DNA of 64,000 bases from assembly GCA_965219035.1 (NCBI GenBank), contig CBDCMR010000004.1:1612001-1676000 (forward strand), written 5' to 3'. This DNA is from CBDCKN01 sp965219035. Lineage in GTDB: Bacteria > Gemmatimonadota > Gemmatimonadetes > Longimicrobiales > Gaopeijiaceae. The notes beneath the pieces were generated by a model. It saw nothing but the letters and a program-made list of their open reading frames with translations. It did no database searches and had not been told where the DNA came from. How positions within the stretch are numbered: the stretch's first letter is position 1; every line of letters starts with the position of its first letter. Of the stretch, positions 44,482 through 52,251 are shown piece after piece. The position numbers were made by a program, and so were the translations under genes.

Positions 44482-44489
44482 CCAGGACT
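44475..44489 (+). other. Candidate left attachment site (15-bp direct repeat)
   Basis: AGTTCAACCAGGACT occurs here and again at 57885-57899 in the same orientation. The right copy lies about 180 bases outside the start of the second integrase, the normal distance for a P4-type att site. The left copy falls exactly where the degraded mob remnant loses homology. Together they bracket 13.4 kb. Confidence 0.5.
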
Positions 44490-44764
44490 ATCCGTGAATA
44501 CTGTAATCTATTGTTATACAACATCTTGTCATGCATACCAGTGGCCTTTGTATCACTTCTGATACGCAAATATGAGGGAGAATCCGTCGGACCGAATGGG
44601 ATGGCTGCGGACGAAAGTGGCGGGAGTGGGGGAAGGGGAACACGGTTGACCCCGGCGGTTTCCTGGCTCCCCAAGAGCGATTTCGTCGGTCCAACGTCAC
44701 CCGCCGCCGTCACCTCGGCTTGTTCGAGCGCCGTTCGCATCGCCGTCTCCCGCTTGTCGCGCGG
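44490..44764. other. AT-rich gap at the inner left end of the island
   Basis: No supported gene. The first 90 bases are AT-rich, with TATTGTTATACAAC and TATCACTTCTGATA, unlike the surrounding GC-rich sequence, and may contain integrase arm sites. The remainder is ordinary GC-rich non-coding or decayed sequence downstream of the abortive-infection gene. Confidence 0.35.
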
Positions 44765-45553
44765 TTAGGAGTGGCGCTGGGCGAGGAAGGCGCAGAGGGA
44801 GCCGGAGACGGCCACGATCAGCTCGGCCTCTGTGGTATCGACGGTCTGCTGTTCACGCACGTGGCGCCCCCGGTCGGAAGCGTAGCCCCAGAGCTTGTGG
44901 ACGGCCTGGTCGAGCGGCGGAGGCAGGCTCAGCATGGGAACGAGTTTGCCAAGTGTCGGATTGGGCTGCCCGGCCACTTCGCGAGCCGTCGCTTCAAGCG
45001 CCGCCATCGCGTGTTGGATGGCGCCGGTGGTATCCGGCGCAGGGCGACGGGAAATGTCGCCCAAGGCTTCCCTCATTTCGTTCGCTGCGCGTTGGAAGCC
45101 TGACGAATCCAAGATGCGAGGCGCATCGTCGGTGCTCTTGGCGAAAGCTCCAGAGCCCCTGTGGACGATCTGGCCATCGCGGAGTTCCCACCCGATCCCC
45201 TTCTCAACCAGAAAGTCGTTCAAGCGCCGAGCGAAGTTGGCCGTAGCAGTGGCACCGTAGAAACGGATGCGAGCGTACAGGGCCTCCGCGATATCATAGA
45301 CCTTGTACCATGAGGCATGCATCACGAGCCAGTCGACCTCATTCCAGATGTTCGGGTATTCGGACCAGTTGTCCGTGTCAGGCTTCACCAACAACACTTG
45401 GCAGATCACCTCGCGCGTGATGGACGGGCTCATCCCTGCCTCCTGAGCGAGGACGAGAATGGCACCCCGCAGCTCCGGCGGAGCGTCTTCCCGGATCGTG
45501 ATCGGAGCGGCGGCTGGCCGGTGGCCCTCCCGGGCCGAGAAGCGTTCAGTCAT
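44765..45553 (-). CDS. AbiJ/Abi_C-like abortive infection protein
   Basis: A 262-residue protein. The N-terminus FSAREGHRPAAAPITIRED, ELRGAILVLAQEAG and VDWLVMHASWYKVYDIAEALY fit the AbiJ N-terminal domain type 4. The C-terminal half (IQHAMAALEATAREVAGQPN, LGKLVPMLSLPPPLDQAVHK then LWGYASDRGRHVREQ) fits the HEPN-like Abi_C domain, with the conserved Arg-His near the end of the GYASDRGRH segment. Such proteins kill or arrest phage-infected cells, probably by RNA cleavage. ATG 45553 is preceded by AGGAGAAGG. It is the last gene of the hsdR-hsdS-hsdM operon, 37 bases after hsdM. Confidence 0.7.
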   Translation of the reverse strand: MTERFSAREGHRPAAAPITIREDAPPELRGAILVLAQEAGMSPSITREVICQVLLVKPDTDNWSEYPNIWNEVDWLVMHASWYKVYDIAEALYARIRFYGATATANFARRLNDFLVEKGIGWELRDGQIVHRGSGAFAKSTDDAPRILDSSGFQRAANEMREALGDISRRPAPDTTGAIQHAMAALEATAREVAGQPNPTLGKLVPMLSLPPPLDQAVHKLWGYASDRGRHVREQQTVDTTEAELIVAVSGSLCAFLAQRHS

Positions 45554-45590
45554 GGGTCGCCTTCTCCTGTTGTTCCAGCGGGAGCTCGCT

Positions 45591-47096
45591 TCATGTCGTA
45601 CGATCCCTCGCCGACTCAAGCTCTTGGGCGACCGCTCGAAACGCTTCCAGCGCGGCGTGCAGGTCCTCCACGATCTCAGCCGCCAGCACTTCCGGTTCCG
45701 GAAGACTCTCGCTGTCCTCCAAGGCCCTGTCCCGGAGCCACAGCAGGTCCAGGTTCAGCTTGTCCCGCTTGGCCAGTTCGTCGTACTCGAACGCCCTCCA
45801 GCGGCCGCCGTCGTTCGCCGGGCTCCATGTTTCCTTCCTCTTGTGGCGCTCGCCCGGTCGGTAGCATTCGACGAAGTCGTCGAGGTCCGCCCGCCGGAGC
45901 GGCTTCATTTTGAGCGTGAAGTGTTTGTTCGTCCGCAGGTCGTAGACCCACAACCGCTCGGTCCAAGGCTTCTCGCGCGCGGGCTTCGCGTCGAAGAACA
46001 GGACGTTCGCCTTCACCCCCTGGGCGTAGAAGATTCCGGTCGGGAGCCGAAGAAGCGTGTGCACGTCGAATGCCTGAAGCAGATTGCGCCGCACCGTCTC
46101 GCCCGCGCCTCCCTCGAACAGGACGTTGTCGGGAACCACGATGGCGCAGGTGCCGTGCATCTTGAGCAGCGTTTTCACGTGCTGGAGGAAGTTGAGTTGC
46201 TTGTTCTTGGTGCCGGTCCAGAAGTCCTGACGCTCGTAGGTGTCGGACTCCGTTTCCAGTTCGCCCTCCTCGTTCACGATCCGGACGCTGCTCTTCTTGC
46301 CGAACGGCGGGTTGGTGAGGACCAGCGAGAAGCGCTCGCCGGGATCGTTGGCCAGGCTGTCCACTCCCGACCGGATCGGGGACTCGTCCGGGCCGATCCC
46401 GTGCAGGTAGAGGTTCATGATGCAGAGCCGGGCGGTCGCGGGCACGATCTCCCAGCCCTGTACGAAGCTCGTCCGCAGGTGGGCCTTTTGGTCGGGGTCG
46501 AGCGTGCTCCCGTGCTCGCGGACCACATGGTCGTGGGCGGCGAGCAGGAATCCGCCCGTTCCGCAGGCGGGATCGCAAACGGTGTCGTCCGGTCCCGGGC
46601 GCACGCAGTCCACGATGGCTTTGATCAGTTCGCGGGGAGTGAAGTACTGGCCCGCGCCCTTCGGCGACTCCTGGGCCGACTTGGCCAGCAGGCCCTCGTA
46701 GATGTCGCCCTTCACGTCCGCACGCATCGACATCCAGTCCTCGGGGTCGATCAGATCGACAATCAGGCGCTTCAGCGTCGCCGGATTCTGGATCTCCTGA
46801 CGGGCCTTCTTGAAGATCTCCCCCAACATCCGTCCCTGTCTGGGAAGCTCCGTCAGGATGTGCCGGTAGTGCGTCTCCAACTCCTCGCCGTCGCGGGCGA
46901 GAAGGCTGGGCCAGTCGAGCCCCTCCGGCACGATGGGAGGGCGGTTCAACGGAGGCTGGGTCCTCAGGTGGGCCATCTTCAGGAACAGCAGGAAGGTGAT
47001 TTGTTCGGTGTAGGCCATGTAGGACAAGCCGTCGTCGCGCAGCAGGTGCGCGAAGCTCCAAGCCTTATTGACGATCTGCCGGGTGTCGTTGGGCAT
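45591..47096 (-). CDS. hsdM: HsdM, type I restriction-modification DNA methyltransferase subunit
   Basis: A 501-residue N6-adenine methyltransferase. The N-terminal HsdM_N helical bundle starts MPNDTRQIVNKAWSFAHLLR. The SAM motif is DTVCDPACGTGGFLLAA and the catalytic motif NPPF lies near residue 262 (LVLTNPPFGKKSS). GQYFTPRELIKAIVDCV is the typical motif just before SAM binding. ATG 47096 shares one base with the hsdS stop (TGATG); the TTG one codon earlier is less likely. With HsdS it protects host DNA, and with HsdR it restricts foreign DNA. Confidence 0.96.
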   Translation of the reverse strand: MPNDTRQIVNKAWSFAHLLRDDGLSYMAYTEQITFLLFLKMAHLRTQPPLNRPPIVPEGLDWPSLLARDGEELETHYRHILTELPRQGRMLGEIFKKARQEIQNPATLKRLIVDLIDPEDWMSMRADVKGDIYEGLLAKSAQESPKGAGQYFTPRELIKAIVDCVRPGPDDTVCDPACGTGGFLLAAHDHVVREHGSTLDPDQKAHLRTSFVQGWEIVPATARLCIMNLYLHGIGPDESPIRSGVDSLANDPGERFSLVLTNPPFGKKSSVRIVNEEGELETESDTYERQDFWTGTKNKQLNFLQHVKTLLKMHGTCAIVVPDNVLFEGGAGETVRRNLLQAFDVHTLLRLPTGIFYAQGVKANVLFFDAKPAREKPWTERLWVYDLRTNKHFTLKMKPLRRADLDDFVECYRPGERHKRKETWSPANDGGRWRAFEYDELAKRDKLNLDLLWLRDRALEDSESLPEPEVLAAEIVEDLHAALEAFRAVAQELESARDRTT

Positions 47097-48625
47097 CAAG
47101 AGACTCGGGTCTTGAGTTGGCGTCTCGGCTTGGCGGGGTGGCGCTTTCTCCGCCTCCGTTCCGCTTCCCGCTCGGCCCGAATGCCCTCAAGGAGGACCGA
47201 AGCGGGCTCGTCGGCTGGATCCTGCGGGACCAGACGACCTTCGAAGGCGCGCTTGAGGATGGACTGGCGCAGAGTCGCTGCGTAGCTGCGCGATTCCTTC
47301 ATGTGTTCCACAGTAGGTGTCAAGCCTCGCTCGGTCTCTTCCACAGCAAGCAAGATGGCACGCTGTTCGCAACCCGGCGCCAAGGCCACGGTTGCACTCC
47401 GCACGTCCTCTAGATTCAGCGTTTTTCGTGCTACCTCGTGTGCCTTTCCGATCATCTGGAGACGTTGAAGCGGACTGCGAAACCACAATTCTGTCCATCG
47501 CGGATCGAGCATTGGCGAGACCGGTACCACGCCCACGGCGCGAGCCGTGTTGGCACCCGACAGATCACTTGGGACTACCGCTGTTCTCCCGATGGCACCG
47601 ACAAGGGTTATCAGAAGTTCGCCTCCGCGGAGTCTCGTCCTGCCATACCTGCTTGCGACCTCGGGGGCGATTCTCTTTAGCGGCCCGGAGACCATCCCAT
47701 TCTGAATGTTCCCAACCCTCACCAAGGGTATCCCTCCAAGGACTTCAGGACCGGGTTTCAGAACCCCGTAGGCGGATGTCCGATTGCCGGCCGTCACTTG
47801 ATCGACCGTCGCCCAGCACCACCCTTCCGGCAGCCCCGGTAACCCGCTCGTGTCCGGCTTGACCGGCTCCTTGTACTTCGCCTTCCAGTTCTTCAGCAGC
47901 TTCTTTCCCTTCGCCTCGAACCTCGCGAGTTGCTCCTCCTCCCAGCACTTCCGCCGGACGGCCAGGATTCGTTGAAGCAGTTCCTCGGCGGTCTCCTCGG
48001 GAGGATTCTCCCTCCTCCATTGTTCGGTCAGCCTGCCCTCGACCGCCGCCTTGAGGACGGACGCTCGGTAGCGCTCCAGATTCGCCTCTGCCCGCTTGAG
48101 GGCTGCGACGCCTTCGTCGAGCTTCGCGAACAACGACTCGATCTTGGCGACGATGCGGTGCTGTTCACGGAAGGGAGCAAGGGGAATCCGCAGGGCGGCC
48201 AGCTTCGTGGCGTTCACGTTGGGAATCGCAATCCCCGCGGCGTTTTCGCTTATCGCGGCCCAGTACCTGGGAGACTGCAAGTAGTACGCAGTGAATCGAG
48301 GCAGGATGCCCAACGCCTTGAATCGAATGAGGTAGGAGGCGAAGACTGCCGCCGGTATCGGCTGTTGGAGCAACGCACTAACCCCGACAGAACCCGCTCG
48401 TGAGATAACGATGTCGTCTTCAGCTAACTGGTATTTCGAGCGGGCCGGTGGATCTTGAGCGCAGAATGGCACCGACGACCAATCGATCACTCCCTTCGTG
48501 ATATCAGTCGTCCGGAGCAGCTTGATTCGCCCGTGTTCAATGCCCTTCGTCGTCCAACCGTACTGCGGCTTGGAGCATATCTTACCGAGCGTGGTCCAGG
48601 CCCACCCCTCTGGCACCTTCCTCAC
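47096..48625 (-). CDS. hsdS: HsdS, type I restriction-modification specificity subunit
   Basis: A 509-residue subunit with two target-recognition domains. Each begins with the usual phrase: PEGWAWTTLGKICSKPQYGW near the N-terminus and PEGWCWATVDQV in the middle. The conserved helical spacers include IPLAPFREQHRIVAKIESLFAKLDEG after the first domain and QRAILLAVEETERG after the second. Together the domains read a bipartite DNA target, which cannot be predicted here. The GTG start overlaps the hsdR stop (GTGA). Two full domains without repeats or breaks suggest it is functional. Confidence 0.95.
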   Translation of the reverse strand: MRKVPEGWAWTTLGKICSKPQYGWTTKGIEHGRIKLLRTTDITKGVIDWSSVPFCAQDPPARSKYQLAEDDIVISRAGSVGVSALLQQPIPAAVFASYLIRFKALGILPRFTAYYLQSPRYWAAISENAAGIAIPNVNATKLAALRIPLAPFREQHRIVAKIESLFAKLDEGVAALKRAEANLERYRASVLKAAVEGRLTEQWRRENPPEETAEELLQRILAVRRKCWEEEQLARFEAKGKKLLKNWKAKYKEPVKPDTSGLPGLPEGWCWATVDQVTAGNRTSAYGVLKPGPEVLGGIPLVRVGNIQNGMVSGPLKRIAPEVASRYGRTRLRGGELLITLVGAIGRTAVVPSDLSGANTARAVGVVPVSPMLDPRWTELWFRSPLQRLQMIGKAHEVARKTLNLEDVRSATVALAPGCEQRAILLAVEETERGLTPTVEHMKESRSYAATLRQSILKRAFEGRLVPQDPADEPASVLLEGIRAEREAERRRRKRHPAKPRRQLKTRVS

Positions 48626-51420
48626 GCCGCCAGCCTCTCATTGAGTTCGTCCAGCAGCGGTTCGAGATCCTCGCCGAAGGCTCGGTGAATCCCTCCGAGC
48701 CCGCCCCACTGGTTGAACGGCACTTCCTCGAAGGCCTCCCGCTCGATGCTCAGGCTCTTCGCGATGTGGTCCTTGATCGCATCCAGCCACCGACGCTGCG
48801 TGTCCGTGAACTCAAGACCGCCCCGTGCCTTCTCCTCCAGCCACGCCCGGTAGCGGGATTCCACCCGGTCGGCGACGGGCACGAGCGGCTCCCCAGGCCG
48901 GATCGCGTGCTTCACGATGGCCACCAGATCGACGAGTGCGCTCCCGCCCCGGCCCTTCACACGCTCCGGCTCCAGCGCCTCGTAGAGCCGCCACAGCCCA
49001 TCCTCCGGCTTGTGCAGCGCGACCGGTGGATTCCTCAGCGCGTCGCGAAGCTCCTTGACGTGGCGGTACCGGAGCCCTGCCCGGTAGGGTCGGCTGTAGA
49101 GGATTCGGAGCGCTTCGATCTCGTCCTTGTTCTCCTCGATGAACCGTTGGAAGTCGTCCAGTTTGGACCGCGCGCTCGCGACCGCCGTCTCGCTGTGCCC
49201 GAAGTCGAGCAGCACATCGATGGCCGCCTCGTCGATGATCTGGTATAGGCTTTGAGCAACCTCGATGATCGCCTGTCTGAGCCTCGGCCGCGTGAACGGC
49301 TCGAGCGCCTCGGTCATGCGTTCGCGCTCAACTGCGTCCAGTTGCTCCGGAGTCGGGTCCTCGTCTTCGGGCAGCCCGTACTTCTCCACCGCCACGTCGT
49401 GCGTCAGTTGCGGGTCGATGCTGGTCAGCAGCGCGCCGGTCAGCGCCGCCAAGCTCGCTCCGTCCGCATCCTTCGCGATCCGCGCCGCCTGCGCCTCGTC
49501 CACCCGTTGGCCGAGCCGCGCCAGACGTGACGCGAGACTCGACACCAAGTCCGGATGCACCATCCCCATCGCTACCATCTGAAGCAGCTTCCTCGTGCTG
49601 ACCGAAGGCTTGCGCTCCAGCGGCGGCGACACCGTCTTGTCACGCTCGCACACGCCGACCGCGTCGACGATCACGAAGTGCGTCTTGCCCTCGGCGTCCC
49701 GGGTCACGCTTTGCAGGTCGTCGCGGCCGATGACCCGCACGCCACGGCCCTTCATCTGCTCGAAGTAGCCCGCCGAGTTGACGTTGCGCATGAAGATCAG
49801 GCATTCGAGCGGCTTCACGTCCGTGCCGGTCGCAATCATGTCCACCGTCACGGCGATGCGCGGGTTGTACAAGTTGCGAAAGCTGCTCAGCAGGTCCTCG
49901 GGCGAGGCGCCGGTCGTTTTCGAGGTGATCTTGCGGCAGAACTCGTTGCCCTTGCCGAACTCCTCCTTGAGGATCTTCACGATGTCGTCGGCGTGGCTAT
50001 CGTGCTTGGCGAAGACGAGCGTCTTGGGAACTTCCGTGCGACCGGGGAAAATCTCGGTGAACAGACGGTCCCGGAACGTTCGCACGACGAGCCGGATCTG
50101 GTCCGGGGCGACCACGTCGCGGTCGAGTTGATTCGCGGTGTAGGTGAGGTCGTCCTCAAGCTCCGTGAGCGTCGTCTTGCGGGTGCGGCGGTCGCGCCTC
50201 GGGACGTATGGCCCCTTCTCCACGGTTTCGCCCTGCTCCGTGATCTTCGTCCTGATGCGGTAGATGTCGTAGCCGACGTTGATGCCGTCCGCCACCGCCT
50301 TCGTGTGCGAGTAGTCCTGCACCACGTTGTTGTGGAAGAACCCGATGGTGCGCGGACTCGGGGTCGCGGTCAGCCCGATCAGGAAGGCGTCGAAGTACTC
50401 GATCACCTGCCGCCAGACGTTGTAGATCGACCGGTGGCACTCGTCGATCACGATGAAGTCGAAGGTCTCGATGGGAAGACCCGGAGTATACTCGACCGGG
50501 ACGGGTTCGCTGGGGAGCGGGCTGCCGGACTCGAACAGCGACTCGTCCTCGTTGACGGGATCGTACTCCGGATCGCCCTTGAGCATCGAGTAGAGCCGCT
50601 GGATGGTCGTGATGACCACCTTGGCGGCGCCATCGATGGCGTTGCCGCGTAGGCGTTGGACCACGAACTCCTCGGAGAACGTGTAGGCGGAGGCGGGATC
50701 CCGGAACTGCTGGAACTCGTTCAGCGTCTGGCGTCCGAGGTTGTTGCGGTCCACCAGGAACAGGATGCGCTTGGCCTTGGCGTGCCTGATGAGCCGGTGG
50801 CAAGCCGTGACGGCCGTGAAGGTTTTTCCGCTGCCCGTGGCCATCTGGATCAGGGCGCGGGGCCGTCCGTGGGCCAGCGACCGCTCAAGCTCCAGGATCG
50901 CCTCGTGCTGCACGTCCCACAGGCGGCCTTTGGGCAGGCCGGGCATTTGATGCAGAATGCGGCGCAACTGCTCGGGTCCCAGACGTTGGAGCCGCAAGAG
51001 CTCCTTCGGCCGATGGAACGTGAAGATCTCCCGGCTGCGCGGGTCGGGGTCGAGGCCGTTCGTGAACTGCGTGACCTCGCCGGTGGACTCGTAGGCGAAC
51101 GGAAGCGGGCGCCGCCACGCCGGAACCCGCTTGTCCAACCCCTCGGTGTAGCGCTCCGACTGGACGACCACCCCTTCCAGGGTGTGTCCGGCGGGCTTGG
51201 CCTCAATCACGCCGATTGCCCGCCCGTCCGCGTACAGGAGGTAGTCCGCGGACCCGCGCTTGAGGATTCCGCTCTTCTTCCACCTCAGCGGGTACTCCCT
51301 GACTGCCACGCCGCGCCCGGCGTGGATGTCCATGGACGCAACGTCCTGAACCGTCCACCCGCAGGCCTCAAGCTGCCCGTCGATCTCCTCGCGGGCTCGC
51401 TGCTCGGGCGTCAGGGGCAC
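48622..51420 (-). CDS. hsdR: HsdR, type I restriction enzyme motor/nuclease subunit
   Basis: A 932-residue subunit with an N-terminal HsdR_N nuclease domain (DYLLYADGRAIGVIEAKPAG carries the D..ExK motif), a SF2 helicase with Walker A IQMATGSGKTFTAVTACHRL, DEAD-like VIDECHRSIYNVWRQ, SAT-type LTATPS and motif VI region MKGRGVRVIGRDDL, and a C-terminal EcoEI_R-like domain. The GTG at 51420 is chosen to avoid overlap with higA; another GTG at 51504 would add 28 residues and overlap it by 47 bases. First gene of the restriction operon. Confidence 0.94.
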   Translation of the reverse strand: MPLTPEQRAREEIDGQLEACGWTVQDVASMDIHAGRGVAVREYPLRWKKSGILKRGSADYLLYADGRAIGVIEAKPAGHTLEGVVVQSERYTEGLDKRVPAWRRPLPFAYESTGEVTQFTNGLDPDPRSREIFTFHRPKELLRLQRLGPEQLRRILHQMPGLPKGRLWDVQHEAILELERSLAHGRPRALIQMATGSGKTFTAVTACHRLIRHAKAKRILFLVDRNNLGRQTLNEFQQFRDPASAYTFSEEFVVQRLRGNAIDGAAKVVITTIQRLYSMLKGDPEYDPVNEDESLFESGSPLPSEPVPVEYTPGLPIETFDFIVIDECHRSIYNVWRQVIEYFDAFLIGLTATPSPRTIGFFHNNVVQDYSHTKAVADGINVGYDIYRIRTKITEQGETVEKGPYVPRRDRRTRKTTLTELEDDLTYTANQLDRDVVAPDQIRLVVRTFRDRLFTEIFPGRTEVPKTLVFAKHDSHADDIVKILKEEFGKGNEFCRKITSKTTGASPEDLLSSFRNLYNPRIAVTVDMIATGTDVKPLECLIFMRNVNSAGYFEQMKGRGVRVIGRDDLQSVTRDAEGKTHFVIVDAVGVCERDKTVSPPLERKPSVSTRKLLQMVAMGMVHPDLVSSLASRLARLGQRVDEAQAARIAKDADGASLAALTGALLTSIDPQLTHDVAVEKYGLPEDEDPTPEQLDAVERERMTEALEPFTRPRLRQAIIEVAQSLYQIIDEAAIDVLLDFGHSETAVASARSKLDDFQRFIEENKDEIEALRILYSRPYRAGLRYRHVKELRDALRNPPVALHKPEDGLWRLYEALEPERVKGRGGSALVDLVAIVKHAIRPGEPLVPVADRVESRYRAWLEEKARGGLEFTDTQRRWLDAIKDHIAKSLSIEREAFEEVPFNQWGGLGGIHRAFGEDLEPLLDELNERLAA

Positions 51421-51457
51421 GGTCGTAGGTTCCGGACGGACGGCGGAATACGCCGCG

Positions 51458-51745
51458 TCACGCCAGCGCGAAGCGCTCGACGGCGATCTCTCCGGCGCGG
51501 CCACGGGCCTGCCAGAGATCGTAGGCCATCTGCATCCCGAGCCACGTCTCCGGCGTCGAGCCGAACGCCTTGGACAGCCGGATCGCCATCTCCACCGAGA
51601 TCCCGGTCCGCCCGTTCAACAACTCCGACAGCGCCTGCCGCGTGACACCCAGCCCCTCGGCGGCGCGGGTCACCGTCAGCCCCAGGGGTTCGAGGCACTG
51701 CCGCCTAACGATGCCGCCCGGATGCGGCGGGTCGTGCATGGCCAT
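51458..51745 (-). CDS. higA: HigA-family antitoxin (XRE helix-turn-helix)
   Basis: A 95-residue antitoxin and repressor. It begins MAMHDPPHPGGIVRRQCLEP and has the HigA helix-turn-helix GLTVTRAAEGLGVTRQALSE and LLNGRTGISVEMAIRLSKAF, followed by GSTPETWLGMQMAYDLW. GGAGGAGAGAAG lies before ATG 51745. It follows the toxin gene by 16 bases, the usual higB-higA order, and ends 37 bases before the chosen hsdR start, so it may also influence the restriction operon. Confidence 0.92.
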   Translation of the reverse strand: MAMHDPPHPGGIVRRQCLEPLGLTVTRAAEGLGVTRQALSELLNGRTGISVEMAIRLSKAFGSTPETWLGMQMAYDLWQARGRAGEIAVERFALA

Positions 51746-51761
51746 GATCTTCTCTCCTCCT

Positions 51762-52043
51762 TCAGTGATAGTCCACGTAGTCCACATCGGCCGCCGCGCC
51801 GTCCTCGAACCGGAACGTCACGCGCCAGTTGCCGGACACCGAGACAGCGTAATGCCCCTTGAGCCGTCCCTTGAGCGCGTGCAGCCGGAATCCCGGCAGG
51901 TCCATGCCCTCCGGTCCCGAACTGTGGTCCAGCGCCGCGAGGATGTCCCGCAGCTTGCCCACATGCTCGGGCGCGACCCTGCGCTCCGTCCTGCCCTCGT
52001 AGAACGCCTTCAGCCCCCGGTGGCGGAACGATGCGATCATCAT
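51762..52043 (-). CDS. higB: HigB-family toxin (RelE-like mRNA interferase)
   Basis: A 93-residue RelE-superfamily toxin that would cleave mRNA on the ribosome. The segments MIASFRHRGLKAFYEGRTER, DLPGFRLHALKGRLKGHYAV and SVSGNWRVTFRFEDGAA then VDYVDYH fit HigB closely. Arg and His residues of the catalytic face are in RLHALKG and NWRVTF. The ATG pair at 52043/52040 starts the family. The toxin precedes its antitoxin, as expected for HigBA. Confidence 0.92.
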   Translation of the reverse strand: MMIASFRHRGLKAFYEGRTERRVAPEHVGKLRDILAALDHSSGPEGMDLPGFRLHALKGRLKGHYAVSVSGNWRVTFRFEDGAAADVDYVDYH

Positions 52044-52251
52044 CCAAGTCTAAGGCTGTCGCCTGTCAAACGACAACTTGCGAGCCTGAGCCCCGTCGGA
52101 TCGCATTCCGCGACCGCCACCGGAGGCTGAGATGCTGCAATACGCCCATCGAAGTGGCTGACAGGCCCACGGCCCGCTCATGCGAGGGGCGAAGCGGCGC
52201 TCCGTGTCCCACGGCCAGGCACACCGGGATCGATTCCGCGGCCGGGAACCA

